Shown: positions 1-8,127, numbered from the stretch's first letter. The stretch is 64,000 bases of DNA from Limosilactobacillus viscerum (GCF_947387525.1 NZ_CANDNW010000002.1:1-64000), one strand, 5' to 3'. Notes: generated from the letters alone by a model not told the origin. Translations and numbers: made by a program.

Positions 1-78
1 ATTGGCGAACACCAATTGAGATCTTTTTGCGTAATCTGCGTTACTAAATTTGTTCAAGTTATTTCTTGCAATCTGCCA
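1..78 (+). mobile_element. 3' end of an IS30-family element (remnant)
   Basis: Translating from base 3 gives WRTPIEIFLRNLRY and a TAA at 45-47. This is the last part of an IS30-family transposase, almost identical to the end of the remnant at 8128-8570 (WRTPIEIFLLNLRH). The 30 bases after the stop are shared by both copies apart from one base and end in TGCAATCTGCCA, which I take as the right terminal repeat. The rest of the element lies outside the window. Confidence 0.75.
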
Positions 79-103
79 TTCTAATAAATATTCCATCTGA
101 AGA

Positions 104-150
104 GGGTGGGCAGTGAAGTTTATTCGTTGATTCACTGCCCACCCTTTATG
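104..150. terminator. Perfect 14-bp stem, probable terminator upstream of guaA
   Basis: The arms at 104-117 and 131-144 are perfectly complementary (GGGTGGGCAGTGAA and its complement) with a 13-nt loop and a short T run. It probably ends whatever transcript enters from the left. No purine-riboswitch core is seen here. Confidence 0.6.
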
Positions 151-182
151 GTAAAAAAGAAACAATTAATCATCAGCAGTGG

Positions 183-211
183 TTGACCGTCCGTCTTTTA
201 GCCTGTAAACT
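183..211 (+). promoter_or_regulatory. Probable guaA promoter
   Basis: TTGACC at 183-188 and TAAACT at 206-211 are 17 bp apart. A start site near 218 would leave almost no leader before the ATG at 223 but a normal 35-nt leader before the GTG at 253, which supports the GTG as the guaA start. Confidence 0.45.
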
Positions 212-252
212 TAGGCTAATAAATGAATAAAATCAATGAAGGAAGTGGCAAC

Positions 253-1806
253 GTGGCAAACGTCAATTTAGATGCATTTGACAAGATTATTGTTCTTGAT
301 TTTGGTAGTCAGTACAACCAGCTGATTACCCGCCGCCTTCGTGACTTCGGGGTTTACTCTGAACTCCTTTCTCACAAAATTACGGCGGACGAAATCAAGA
401 AGATTAACCCAAAGGGAATTGTGTTCTCTGGTGGCCCGAACAGTGTTTATGATGAGGGCGCTTTTAAGGTTGACCCCGCAATTTTTAAGTTAGGGATTCC
501 AATTTTGGGGATCTGTTATGGGATGCAGTTAATGTCATATGACCTTGGCGGTAAGGTTGAAAAAGCTGATAATTCCGAATATGGTCGTGCCGACATTGAA
601 GTATTAGACGAGGATGCCAAGCTCTTTAAGGGATTACCAAAGAAGCAATATGTCTGGATGAGCCATGGTGACTTAGTAACGAAGGCACCAGCGGGCTTTA
701 AGGTCGTAGCTACAAGTAAGAACTGCCCAATTTCGGCAATTGCGGATGATGAGCGGAAATTCTACGGAATTCAATTCCACGCTGAAGTTCGGAATTCAGA
801 ATATGGGTTAGATATTTTACGGCGCTTTGCCTTTGATGTTTGTGGCGCAAAGGACAACTGGACGATGGACGACTTTATCGACTTGCAAGTTGACCATATT
901 CGAAAAGAAGTTGGCGATAAGAAGGTAATTCTTGGTTTGTCTGGTGGTGTAGACTCAAGTGTTACTGCTGTGCTGATCCACAAGGCGATTGGTGACCAAT
1001 TGACATGTATCTTTGTTGACCACGGTCTGTTACGGAAAAATGAAGCCGACCAGGTAATGAATGCGCTGAACCGTGACCTTGGTGTTAACATCGTTAAGGT
1101 CGATGCTTCAGAACGCTTCCTGGGCAAGCTAAAGGGCGTTACGGACCCTGAAAAAAAGCGGAAGATCATTGGTAAGGAATTTATCGAAGTCTTCAATGAA
1201 GAAGCAAAGAAGATTCCGGATGCCGACTTCCTAGCTCAAGGGACGTTGTACACGGACGTAATTGAATCTGGGACCGATACAGCCCAGACGATTAAGTCGC
1301 ACCATAATGTTGGTGGCCTGCCAAAGAAGCTCGGCTTTAAGCTGATTGAACCGCTACGGAAGCTCTTCAAGGATGAAACCCGTGAACTAGGTGAAAAACT
1401 GGGGATTCCGCATGAATTAGTATGGCGGCAACCATTCCCTGGCCCTGGTCTAGGGATCCGGGTGATTGGCGAAATCACACCGGAAAAGCTGGAAATTGTC
1501 CGGGAAAGTGACGCCATTCTCCGGGATGAAATCAAGAAGGCTGGTCTGGACGAAAAGATTTGGCAATACTTCACTGTCCTGCCAGGAATTCGTTCTGTAG
1601 GGGTCATGGGTGATGGCCGGACTTATGACTACGCAGTCTGCATCCGGGCGGTTACCTCAATTGATGGGATGACCGCAGACTTTGCTAAGATCCCATGGGA
1701 TGTCTTACAAAAGATTTCCGTCCGGATCGTAAATGAAGTCGACCACGTTAACCGGATCCTTTATGATGTCACGAGTAAGCCGCCTTCGACCATCGAATAC
1801 GAATAA
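253..1806 (+). CDS. guaA: GMP synthase (glutamine-hydrolysing)
   Basis: Converts XMP to GMP with ATP and glutamine, the last step of guanine nucleotide synthesis in the cytoplasm. The protein has the class-I glutamine amidotransferase domain first (nucleophile Cys88 in GICYGMQ, partner His176/Glu178 in FHAEV), then the ATP-pyrophosphatase P-loop SGGVDS at about 230, then the C-terminal dimerisation domain ending in STIEYE. I chose GTG 253 because GAAGGAAG lies 8 nt upstream and homology begins at [16 protein letters not shown]. The in-frame ATG at 223 lacks a ribosome site. The length of 517 aa is normal. The 3' end of guaA is a known integration target for genomic islands in many bacteria, and mobilisation genes follow here. 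Confidence 0.97.
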   Translation: MANVNLDAFDKIIVLDFGSQYNQLITRRLRDFGVYSELLSHKITADEIKKINPKGIVFSGGPNSVYDEGAFKVDPAIFKLGIPILGICYGMQLMSYDLGGKVEKADNSEYGRADIEVLDEDAKLFKGLPKKQYVWMSHGDLVTKAPAGFKVVATSKNCPISAIADDERKFYGIQFHAEVRNSEYGLDILRRFAFDVCGAKDNWTMDDFIDLQVDHIRKEVGDKKVILGLSGGVDSSVTAVLIHKAIGDQLTCIFVDHGLLRKNEADQVMNALNRDLGVNIVKVDASERFLGKLKGVTDPEKKRKIIGKEFIEVFNEEAKKIPDADFLAQGTLYTDVIESGTDTAQTIKSHHNVGGLPKKLGFKLIEPLRKLFKDETRELGEKLGIPHELVWRQPFPGPGLGIRVIGEITPEKLEIVRESDAILRDEIKKAGLDEKIWQYFTVLPGIRSVGVMGDGRTYDYAVCIRAVTSIDGMTADFAKIPWDVLQKISVRIVNEVDHVNRILYDVTSKPPSTIEYE

Positions 1807-1975
1807 TTCAGCTTTTGCGCTAGGATAAGGAATCCCGGTATAACGGCTTTTAGCGGGACTGCACCAATTCAAAAATAAGCAAAAACTGGGTTGTTCCCTA
1901 CCAAAAACCCTACCAAAAATTAGCGATTGTAATCATTAAATTGGCAGGTCTATTTAAGATAAACATTGGGATTAG

Positions 1976-2011
1976 ATAGGATAACTTGAACGATAGTTAT
2001 TCTATTTTTTT
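1976..2011 (+). terminator. Rho-independent terminator
   Basis: The arms at 1976-1986 and 1995-2005 pair along 11 bp with one G-T pair, and six or seven T follow. It lies about 170 nt downstream of guaA and would end transcription from it. Confidence 0.65.
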
Positions 2012-2079
2012 ATGCCGTTACCTACCAAATTTATTATTTTTGTAATATTTGCTTGTTTTGGTCAAAGTAAGCAACTGTT

Positions 2080-2121
2080 GGCTACCTTATCGTTGATTGA
2101 TAAGGTAGTCATTTTTGTTTC
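2080..2121 (+). terminator. Rho-independent terminator
   Basis: A 12-bp stem (2080-2091 with 2099-2110, one G-T pair) is followed by ATTTTTGTTTCTTTTT. No ORF precedes it closely, so it may end a small RNA or a deleted gene of the island. Confidence 0.6.
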
Positions 2122-2206
2122 TTTTTGATGATGCAAAAAGAAATTGCTGGTCCAGCTGGCAAGTTCAGCTGGTCGGTGTTGTTACTTATGTCGAACACAT
2201 AAGTAA

Positions 2207-2277
2207 ATCAGATATAGAATCTCGAAATGACCTTGAATGCAATCTCAAGGTACTCATTTTCGAATGTAATATCTGAT
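2207..2277. repeat. Long imperfect cruciform in the mobilisation region
   Basis: Three nested arm pairs share one axis: ATCAGATA/TATCTGAT at the ends, TCGAAATGA/TCATTTTCGA inside, and CCTTGA/TCAAGG around an 8-nt loop. A separate 10-bp perfect hairpin (TTACTTATGT, 2182-2206) sits directly to the left. Such stacked structures are typical of plasmid transfer or single-strand origins, but the function is inferred. Confidence 0.55.
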
Positions 2278-2370
2278 TGCTCGACAGGGTGAAGGGGAGC
2301 TAGCAAGGCGCCCCTCCAAGCATTAGTTATGTATTACAAACTCGTTTGGTATTACTAACTTAATTGCTTG

Positions 2371-2458
2371 CGAGTCGTATATGATCAGAGATATAATATA
2401 TTTGAAGAATTTGGTACCTACCAATTAATTATTGGTGGGTACCAAAATATACGACCCG
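2371..2458. other. Candidate origin of transfer (oriT): nested inverted repeats
   Basis: The outer arms at 2371-2382 and 2447-2458 match at 11 of 12 positions. The inner arms at 2410-2425 and 2431-2446 match at 15 of 16 positions around a 5-nt loop. The structure is AT-rich between the arms and lies 92 bp upstream of the mobC-like gene, the usual place for oriT in mobilisable plasmids. The actual nick site cannot be assigned from sequence alone. Confidence 0.5.
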
Positions 2459-2550
2459 ACGATTACGGAAATTTAGTCAGTCGTTGTCGCGAGCACGCGA
2501 AGACTGAAAATTTCTTTTGCTGTTAGGCAAAACTAAGGAGGTTATTGAGA

Positions 2551-3138
2551 ATGAAGCCATTAAAGAATAAGTTAATTCAGGCTCGTTTAAGTGAGGATGA
2601 GTTGGCGGATTTTGATGAAGTGAAGCATGAATTGGGGCTTACTGGTAACTCAAAGGCAATGCGCCAAATGATTCGTGATGAGAAATTATTAATGCAAGCA
2701 ACTGATGAGTGTCACAATGACAACTATGATGCAGTTACAATTTTAGTTCAGCAATTAAATAATCAGGGTAGGTTGCCGTTAGTTGAAGCATTGTGTGGGT
2801 TAACAAATTCCAAGTCATTAAGCGAGTTAAAGATAGTTCGGGACCAGTACGCTGATATTCAGCAGCAACTTGAAGGTATTATGTACGTGGCGACCAAATC
2901 AGGAACCAATTTAAATCAAATCGCTCATGTTTTGAATACCGCAAAAGGGCAAGCAGAACAAGAGAACGCTGATTTAACCGATAGTGATTTATGGAATTGG
3001 GTAGCTAACCAACTTGTTCAGAATAATCGGATTTTAGCAGAGTTACACTCTAAAATTGACGAGTTTCAAATTAAGGTAGGACTTCTCAAGAAAGCGAATG
3101 ATAGATATGACAGTTCTCGAAACGCACTCGTGTCGTAG
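2551..3138 (+). CDS. MobC-like relaxosome accessory protein
   Basis: A 195-aa protein whose first 50 residues (KLIQARLSEDELADFDEV, then GLTGNSKAMRQMI) look like the ribbon-helix-helix DNA-binding region of MobC-type plasmid mobilisation proteins. The remainder is helical, with TKSGTNLNQIAHVLNTAKG, a segment typical of MobC. In related systems this protein binds oriT and helps the relaxase open the DNA. ATG 2551 is preceded by AAGGAGG at 2535-2541. Its end overlaps the relaxase start by 41 bp, so the two are translationally linked. It is the first gene of the mob operon that follows the candidate oriT. Confidence 0.75.
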   Translation: MKPLKNKLIQARLSEDELADFDEVKHELGLTGNSKAMRQMIRDEKLLMQATDECHNDNYDAVTILVQQLNNQGRLPLVEALCGLTNSKSLSELKIVRDQYADIQQQLEGIMYVATKSGTNLNQIAHVLNTAKGQAEQENADLTDSDLWNWVANQLVQNNRILAELHSKIDEFQIKVGLLKKANDRYDSSRNALVS

Positions 3139-4294
3139 TAGTTACGGACGGTTGCAATATCTATTTCAGGAACCACCCCATAGCTATCAAAAGACATCGC
3201 GGCGAGTATTAGCGTGTAGCGGGTTCAATATTAAGCTACTGCATGACCAACATGGACATATCGCAAACACACAAAATGGTGCGTATTTGGAAAAGCAATT
3301 TAAAGCTAATCTGCAGAAGGCCCATAATCCTAAACGTAAATACCAAGCACAAACATTAATTATCTCTTTTTCACCCGATGAATTTGATACTACTGACCTG
3401 AGTGAACAGGCAAACCAAGCTTTAATGCTTGTCAAACATTATGTTCATCAACATTTTGCCGATGCACAATCAGTAATCGCCATTCAGGCTGATGGGGACG
3501 GCGGTAAGCTACATGCTCATATTGTATTTAATACCGTAAGACCTAATGGCCGTACAGTACCAACTAACCGCTTTAACATATATAAATTAAGAACCAACTT
3601 TGATCATGAAATGATAGCTAACTATCAGCGAGTAACTGGCAATAGTTGGACTAACCCTATATCTAAACAACAGAAACGACAAGATATAGATAATATAGTG
3701 ACGCGTTCGCAGTGGCAGAAGAGCCTAAAGAAGATAATCAACCAAGTTAAGAATGAGGTTGATTCCCTAAGAGAATTTGTCCACCTATTAGGCACCCAAG
3801 GAATTACGATTACTGAGCGCAAGAAAGGGACTGCTTGGACATATCATCAAACCATTAATGGAAAAGAATATAAAGTTCGGGATTTTTATCAACGGGTGAA
3901 AAAACAAACCGGTGAGGTGATATCAACACGCGGACTAGGACAGAGCTTTACTAAAAGTAACTTAGAACAATGTTTTGCACAGAAACAGGAGGAGCGAACA
4001 AATAATGAACAAAACGAACAACTTGCAAAAATCAAAACCATGGCCGCAGATGCCCGAGCACGATCTCAGCGTCAACAGCAACAATTCAAATTCAATCAAC
4101 ATCAACTCCAAGCCACCAAAATTGAAGAACAGGAACAAAGAGATGGACTTAAAACTCGACAAACTCATAGAAGACAAAGCCAGTCACGACGACTTGAAGA
4201 GCTTAGCCGACAAAAAAGACGTGCAAAAATTGCACGACGACTTGCTACAGCAAAAGCAAAGTCTCACAAAACAGCTTCAGGACCAGACCTCTAA
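3098..4294 (+). CDS. Relaxase / mobilisation protein (MobA, MOB-P-like)
   Basis: Nicks the transferred strand at oriT and stays bound to its 5' end during conjugative mobilisation. An N-terminal tyrosine-containing segment (SSYGRLQYLF) is followed near residue 140 by the metal-binding motif KLHAHIVFN (His-x-His), and the family-typical GDGGKLHAHIVFNTVRPNGR context surrounds it. After about residue 270 the protein becomes a highly charged Q/K/R-rich coiled region. The length of 398 aa is usual for small mobilisation relaxases. ATG 3098 and ATG 3107 are both possible starts and no strong ribosome site separates them. No type IV secretion or replication gene is present, so the element would need a helper to move. 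Confidence 0.82.
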   Translation: MIDMTVLETHSCRSSYGRLQYLFQEPPHSYQKTSRRVLACSGFNIKLLHDQHGHIANTQNGAYLEKQFKANLQKAHNPKRKYQAQTLIISFSPDEFDTTDLSEQANQALMLVKHYVHQHFADAQSVIAIQADGDGGKLHAHIVFNTVRPNGRTVPTNRFNIYKLRTNFDHEMIANYQRVTGNSWTNPISKQQKRQDIDNIVTRSQWQKSLKKIINQVKNEVDSLREFVHLLGTQGITITERKKGTAWTYHQTINGKEYKVRDFYQRVKKQTGEVISTRGLGQSFTKSNLEQCFAQKQEERTNNEQNEQLAKIKTMAADARARSQRQQQQFKFNQHQLQATKIEEQEQRDGLKTRQTHRRQSQSRRLEELSRQKRRAKIARRLATAKAKSHKTASGPDL

Positions 4295-4889
4295 GGTGAC
4301 ACAGACTGTCACAGATGCGCACGATATTGGTTATGGTGATGGCTTGGGCAAGCGCGTTGATGCTCTTAGTCAAAAATATGATGGACTAGAAACTAACATT
4401 AATCTTAGGGAAAATCGTTTAGATCAAAAGACTCAGCAGTATATCGCTAAACTGGCTGACCTGAATCAGATTGGTCGATATTTACAAACTTATACCAAGA
4501 CAATTAATCAGCAACAAGTACCAGTAATGCGTCAACTAATTTTAGCGATGCAACAAGGTATCACGATTGATACTTCTAATGTGACTAAATCGGTGTACCA
4601 AGAGTTCCAAGCCTTAACCGGCCATACTATCCAGGAGGTTATCAAAACGGCAGTTAGTGATGGTTTTAAAAAGGACCGTCATATCGCACAAAAGGCCAGC
4701 GAGTCGGCGCAATTATCGGCAGATGTGGCCGAAAATGCGGTTACCAAACTCGAACAAAGTATTCATAAACTTAAGTGGCTATCATACTTTTTAATCGTGG
4801 AAGCCATGCTCGCAATCTTATTAGTGACAGTAGTACCAGGTGGCTGGGCAAAATTTTTTGTCATGTGCTTCGTAATCTTACTAATGTAA
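4005..4889 (+). CDS. MobB-like mobilisation protein with C-terminal membrane anchor
   Basis: This 294-aa reading frame overlaps the end of the relaxase gene by about 290 bp in another frame, an arrangement known for mobA/mobB pairs. AGGAGG at 3987-3992 precedes ATG 4005. The N-terminus is N/S/K-rich, the middle is a long coiled coil (LDKLIEDKASHDDLKSLADK, then repeated DLLQQKQ-type heptads), and residues near the end form one or two hydrophobic segments (WLSYFLIVEAMLAILLVTVV). This fits a protein that helps dock the relaxosome to the membrane. The function is inferred from position and architecture. Confidence 0.65.
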   Translation: MNKTNNLQKSKPWPQMPEHDLSVNSNNSNSININSKPPKLKNRNKEMDLKLDKLIEDKASHDDLKSLADKKDVQKLHDDLLQQKQSLTKQLQDQTSKVTQTVTDAHDIGYGDGLGKRVDALSQKYDGLETNINLRENRLDQKTQQYIAKLADLNQIGRYLQTYTKTINQQQVPVMRQLILAMQQGITIDTSNVTKSVYQEFQALTGHTIQEVIKTAVSDGFKKDRHIAQKASESAQLSADVAENAVTKLEQSIHKLKWLSYFLIVEAMLAILLVTVVPGGWAKFFVMCFVILLM

Positions 4890-4921
4890 GGTTTAGATCG
4901 GAAATTAATTAGGGAGGAAAA

Positions 4922-5179
4922 ATGAGTTTCAACGTGGACAGTTTCTCTGATGCAAAATTAGATGAACTCTTAACCAGAGTTACTAAAATTCCTGAATGGG
5001 AACTTAAAAATACACAATCAGAACGTGAAAATAAACGGATACGTCAAATACAGATACATCTGAAAATGATTAGGCAAGTGGAAAAGCAAGAACAACGTCA
5101 AAAATTAAGGCAACGAACTAAAAATACGAATTCTTCTTCAAGTAAAAATCGTAATAATGATAATGACCTAGGACTATAA
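4922..5179 (+). CDS. Small charged protein of the mob operon, unknown function
   Basis: An 85-aa protein with a strong ribosome site (GGGAGGAAAA before ATG), starting 33 bp after the mobB-like gene and followed by a stem-loop, so it is the last gene of the operon. It is predicted to be almost entirely helical and strongly charged (ENKRIRQIQIHLKMIRQ) with a low-complexity Ser/Asn tail. I do not recognise a family. The context suggests an accessory role in mobilisation. Confidence 0.6.
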   Translation: MSFNVDSFSDAKLDELLTRVTKIPEWELKNTQSERENKRIRQIQIHLKMIRQVEKQEQRQKLRQRTKNTNSSSSKNRNNDNDLGL

Positions 5180-5182
5180 AAA

Positions 5183-5205
5183 GGCCCAACAAAGTGTTGA
5201 GCCAT
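5183..5205 (+). terminator. Stem-loop ending the mob operon
   Basis: GGCCCAACA pairs with TGTTGAGCC (one mismatch) just after the stop codon at 5179. The T run is poor, so termination efficiency is uncertain. Confidence 0.45.
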
Positions 5206-5243
5206 TATTATGAAATTACTTTAAAGAATAACTCAACAGAAAA

Positions 5244-5271
5244 AACCGCCCAGCTCGAAAGCTGAACGGTT
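5244..5271 (-). terminator. Terminator for leftward transcripts
   Basis: AACCG..CAGCT pairs with AGCTG..CGGTT around CGAA. On the minus strand the stem is followed by TTTTTT, so it would stop transcripts running leftward from the 107-aa gene at 5481-5804. Confidence 0.55.
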
Positions 5272-5293
5272 CGTCAAGGTTGCTAATCCATGC

Positions 5294-5482
5294 TATAATA
5301 TAACCAGCTAAAGTTTGAATATTATATTCAACAATTGGGCTGATAGATTAGCGGATAAAGCGCCCTTGTTCTAGTGTACTGCAATACACCACCAGCGAGG
5401 CGCAACCAAGAAATTCCGTAATAATCTCACGGCCTTTCATAAAGGTTTGCGTGCATTGGTGGTTACCAGTGCACTTTTTATT
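5294..5482 (+). ncRNA. Candidate small RNA of about 170 nt
   Basis: A perfect -10 box TATAAT (5294-5299, with only a weak TTCGTC at the -35 position) is followed by about 150 nt without a convincing ORF. A strong terminator (GTGCATTGG/CCAGTGCAC, 5451-5474, then TTTTT) closes it. The RNA converges on, and would be antisense to, the 3' region of the leftward 107-aa gene. It could be a plasmid-type regulatory RNA or antitoxin RNA. Confidence 0.4.
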
Positions 5483-5804
5483 ATAGCAATTTTTGAAGTG
5501 CAAGGTCAATCGCTTCAGGGAGTAAGTAACAGCGAATCAAAACATCGCAAGCTTCCGGACCAGCAGTCAGTGGGTCGAAATCTGTGCTAAGCGCAGATTT
5601 CGCTTCTCGTAAAAGTTCCCAATTAGAAACCAAGTTTTGCTCAGCTTTGATTTGGTCGAAGGTGTACGAGCCAGAACCGTTGCCCGTGACAGAGTCCTCA
5701 GTAAAGAGTTTGTTCTCAAGGTGGGCACAGAATGTGTCCCTATTTTCCTTTATCCTAACTGATAAGGATTTTCGTGAATAATGCTCTTCTAAGTAATTAA
5801 TCAC
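5481..5804 (-). CDS. Hypothetical 107-aa protein of the mobile island
   Basis: The frame opens with GTG at 5804 (GTGATTAATTAC, with a weak AGGGAT upstream) and reads MINYLEEHYSRKSLSVRIKE. The protein is acidic and helical, without membrane segments or a motif I recognise. It sits between the mob module and the cargo genes, convergent with the small-RNA candidate, with only one base between its stop and that RNA's T run. The pairing of a small gene with an abutting structured RNA invites a toxin-antitoxin or copy-control reading, but nothing in the protein proves it. Confidence 0.5.
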   Translation of the reverse strand: MINYLEEHYSRKSLSVRIKENRDTFCAHLENKLFTEDSVTGNGSGSYTFDQIKAEQNLVSNWELLREAKSALSTDFDPLTAGPEACDVLIRCYLLPEAIDLALQKLL

Positions 5805-5816
5805 ATCCCTAAATTT

Positions 5817-5918
5817 ATGTGGGAATCAGTAGCCAAACGGATCGAAACGTTACGCGCTCAAATTATTGCTAAATTAGATGCTCAATTTACGGAGTTGAAG
5901 TCAGATAATGACGAATGA
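5817..5918 (+). pseudogene. Possible 33-codon gene fragment
   Basis: ATG 5817 opens 33 codons (MWESVAKRIETLRAQIIAKL, ending in SDNDE) without an obvious ribosome site, divergent from the 107-aa gene. The amphipathic helical sequence looks protein-like, so this may be the tail of a deleted island gene. Low confidence. Confidence 0.25.
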
Positions 5919-5925
5919 TTTAAAC

Positions 5926-5964
5926 AAAACCGCCGCCTTCCGGGAGTTGGAAGACGGCGGTTTT
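5926..5964. terminator. Bidirectional terminator
   Basis: AAAACCGCCG..CTTCC pairs with GGAAG..CGGCGGTTTT. The leftward direction ends the exporter gene that stops at 5981. Confidence 0.75.
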
Positions 5965-5980
5965 AGCGTTTAATTACGGA

Positions 5981-7012
5981 TTAAAAGAAGGTCTTGGACA
6001 AAGTTGCGACCAGGATCAAGAGCAACACCGAAGAAATTCCGGCGGCCACGAGGGCGTTCTTGCCGCGGGTGAAGAGCACGGAGAAGTTCACGTTCATCCC
6101 CAAGGCAGCCATTGCCATCCCTAGGAGCAGGTAGGCTAATTTGACCAGACTTGGTACCAACGCGGCCAGGCCCGGGATAAAGGTGCCGGCCACGCTGGCC
6201 AGGATAAAGCCGAGCATGAACCACGGAATCGGCACCGGCTGCTTTTCACCGGTCGGGTTGGCTTGCCGGGTCGCCTTTTGGTACCAGATCCCGACTAAGA
6301 TCGCGACTGGGGCCAAGAGCAGGACCCGCGAAAGCTTGGTGATGATCGCCGTATCAAGGCTGACCGGGCCCCCGGCGCTCCCAGCGGCGACGGCGTGGGC
6401 GATTTCGTGCAGGCTGCCCCCGGTCATCACCCCAAATTGCAGGGCGGTCATGTGCAAGAGTGGCTTTAGCCCGATTTCGATCAGGGTAAAGAGTGTCCCG
6501 AGGATCGCCACGATCGCTACGGCAACCACCTCATTTTCCTGGTGGCGCAACTTGGTGGCTGGATCGTCATCGCTGGTTAATTGCGATGAAATCCCCATCA
6601 CAGCGGCGGCCCCGCAGATCCCGGTCCCGCTGGCGGTCAGGATCGCTAAGTGGCGGTCGACCCCGAAGCGGCGGGCGAGCTGGTAGGTGACTAAAATCGT
6701 GAAGGTCACGACCACGACGGCCAGGGCAATCGTCTTGATCCCGGCTTGGGCCAGGGCAATCAAATTGAGCTTAAAGCCCAGCAGGATGATTCCGAGACGC
6801 AGGAACTTGTTGGCAATCAGGCCAATTCCCGGCCGGCTGTAATCCAGGACCGGGCGACCAACTTGCATCACCATCCCTAACAAGAGGGCGATCACTAAGG
6901 CACCAATCACCTTGAGGTAGGGGAGGGTGGCCAGGTAGCTGCCGGCCAGCGAACAAATTAAGGTTAAGAGCGCGGCGCAAGCAAAGGGCCAGCTAAATAT
7001 CTTCTTGAGCAT
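5981..7012 (-). CDS. YeiH-family putative sulfate/anion exporter
   Basis: A 343-aa integral membrane protein with about ten hydrophobic segments (for example LITLICSLAGSYLATLPYLK-type and VIGALVIALLLGMVMQVG). It carries the signatures of the UPF0324/YeiH (PSE) family: RLGIILLGFKL, ASGTGICGAAAVMG, and GGSLHEIAHAVAAG. The transported substrate in this family is poorly defined; sulfonate or sulfate export is suggested from gene context in other bacteria. I start at ATG 7012 (MLKKIFSW) because AAAGGAG lies 8 nt upstream; an upstream ATG at 7039 lacks a site. It is divergent from a LysR gene, the familiar yeiE-yeiH arrangement. Base composition is strikingly GC-rich compared with the flanks, suggesting recent acquisition as island cargo. 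Confidence 0.85.
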   Translation of the reverse strand: MLKKIFSWPFACAALLTLICSLAGSYLATLPYLKVIGALVIALLLGMVMQVGRPVLDYSRPGIGLIANKFLRLGIILLGFKLNLIALAQAGIKTIALAVVVVTFTILVTYQLARRFGVDRHLAILTASGTGICGAAAVMGISSQLTSDDDPATKLRHQENEVVAVAIVAILGTLFTLIEIGLKPLLHMTALQFGVMTGGSLHEIAHAVAAGSAGGPVSLDTAIITKLSRVLLLAPVAILVGIWYQKATRQANPTGEKQPVPIPWFMLGFILASVAGTFIPGLAALVPSLVKLAYLLLGMAMAALGMNVNFSVLFTRGKNALVAAGISSVLLLILVATLSKTFF

Positions 7013-7139
7013 TTCACTTTCTCCTTTCCGAATTGACATCCGGATTTTTTTACATTCTTAATGTACCATGCTAGACTGATAAATAAAAATTATGATTTCT
7101 TTCTTGTAAGTTAGTTTTCCTTATGAAAGGGGCAGGGCG

Positions 7140-8015
7140 ATGGAAAATTTACTGGACCACCGGTTGACGACCTTAATGGTGGTGGCGCAGACCGGCTCGT
7201 TGACCGCCGCCGCTCAGCAGCTCTTTATCACCCAGCCGGCCGTCTCCCAGCAGCTGGCCAGCCTGGAGGCCGATCTAGATGTCCCGCTGTTGGTCCACCA
7301 CGGGCGCCGGGTCAAGCTAACGCCGGCGGCCACGGAACTAGTGGCCTACGCTAAACGGCTCGGGCAGGACAATCAGGCGGTCTTAAAGCGGCTCCGCTTG
7401 GCCCAGACCCCGCCGTTGCGCTTGGGGGCGACCCGCTCGCTGGGGGCCTTTTTACTGCCGCAGCTGCTGGCCAAGGTGATCGCGGCCGGCTACCAGCTGG
7501 AAGTGACGATTGAAAATACCGCTGTCCTGTCCCAGCAGCTGCTCGCCGGTCAATTAGATGCGGCCTTGATCGAGGGTAATTATTCGCGGCAGGACTTTGC
7601 CGCCGCCCCGTTGGGCAGTGCGCCCTTTATCGGCGTGACCGCCCAGGCCGAGGCGCCAGCGACATTGCCAGCCTTGTTTGACCAGCTTTTGATCGTCCGC
7701 GAAGCCGGCTCGGGGACCCGCGAGATTTTGACGACCTGGCTGGCGGCGCACAACGCCCAGCTGAGTGATTTTCGCCAGACCTTAGCCTTAAGCAGCCCGA
7801 CGGCGATCATTGAATTACTTAAGCAGGGGGTCGGGATCAGCTTTATGTACCGGGCCCTGGTGGCCAACGAATTGGCCCGGGGCGATTTGTTTGAATTGCC
7901 GCTGGCCGGCTTTCCGCTCGAGCATCCCTTGAATTTGATCTACTTAAAGGAAAGCTCCTTTGCCGCCGAATTTGGTCCCATGGTGGCGACCGCACGGGAA
8001 ATGCTGAGAAATTAA
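7140..8015 (+). CDS. LysR-type regulator divergent from the YeiH exporter
   Basis: A 291-aa LysR-family activator: N-terminal winged helix-turn-helix (TGSLTAAAQQLFITQPAVSQ, residues about 17-36) followed by a periplasmic-binding-like effector domain (LRLGATRSLGAFLLP onward, with TLALSSPTAIIELLKQGVGI). By family precedent such YeiE/CysL-like regulators sense a small anion or sulfur-related metabolite and control the divergent exporter; the effector is not visible here. The ribosome site is AAAGGGGCAGGGCG before ATG 7140. Like its partner the gene is very GC-rich and uses GC-ending codons, unlike the adjoining mob genes. Confidence 0.85.
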   Translation: MENLLDHRLTTLMVVAQTGSLTAAAQQLFITQPAVSQQLASLEADLDVPLLVHHGRRVKLTPAATELVAYAKRLGQDNQAVLKRLRLAQTPPLRLGATRSLGAFLLPQLLAKVIAAGYQLEVTIENTAVLSQQLLAGQLDAALIEGNYSRQDFAAAPLGSAPFIGVTAQAEAPATLPALFDQLLIVREAGSGTREILTTWLAAHNAQLSDFRQTLALSSPTAIIELLKQGVGISFMYRALVANELARGDLFELPLAGFPLEHPLNLIYLKESSFAAEFGPMVATAREMLRN

Positions 8016-8127
8016 GTTCTGGTTAAGCTTGGGGACCAACGGTGGTCAGGTCCGGTTGCGTTCGGTAAGCTAGAACTATTTATAGAAGGGGGCAATTTGA
8101 TGTTGCAGACACGGTGGTTGACGTTTG

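Larger units (their letters stand above)
1807..2206. other. Non-coding left part of the mobilisable island
   Basis: No credible gene is seen. Just after guaA two CTACCAAAAA-type repeats lie in tandem (about 1900-1918), with a further CTACCAAAT near 2021. They resemble the short arm-type repeats often found next to tyrosine recombinases, and a similar pair (CTACCGGTTTTCTACC) follows the integrase remnant near 8780. Two hairpins with T runs are listed separately. A clear duplicate of the guaA 3' end, which would mark an att site, was not found. Confidence 0.4.

Noticed and set aside
223-252. Upstream ATG as guaA start
   Set aside because: No ribosome site, almost no leader after the predicted promoter, and no homology in the ten extra residues; GTG 253 has a good site.
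150-252. Purine riboswitch upstream of guaA
   Set aside because: The conserved purine core is absent; only a short 7-bp hairpin is seen.
771-1607. Reverse-strand ORFs inside guaA and similar shadows inside most long genes
   Set aside because: They lie entirely within strongly supported genes, have unlikely compositions and lack ribosome sites.
5348-5440. 30-codon minus-strand ORF (MKGREIITEFLGCASLVVYC) inside the small-RNA region, as a type I toxin
   Set aside because: No ribosome site and no match to known Fst/Lpt-type toxins; kept only as a thought in the small-RNA finding.
6141-6690. Forward ORFs opposite the YeiH-type exporter
   Set aside because: Expected by chance in GC-rich DNA; Arg/Pro/Ser-rich, no ribosome sites.
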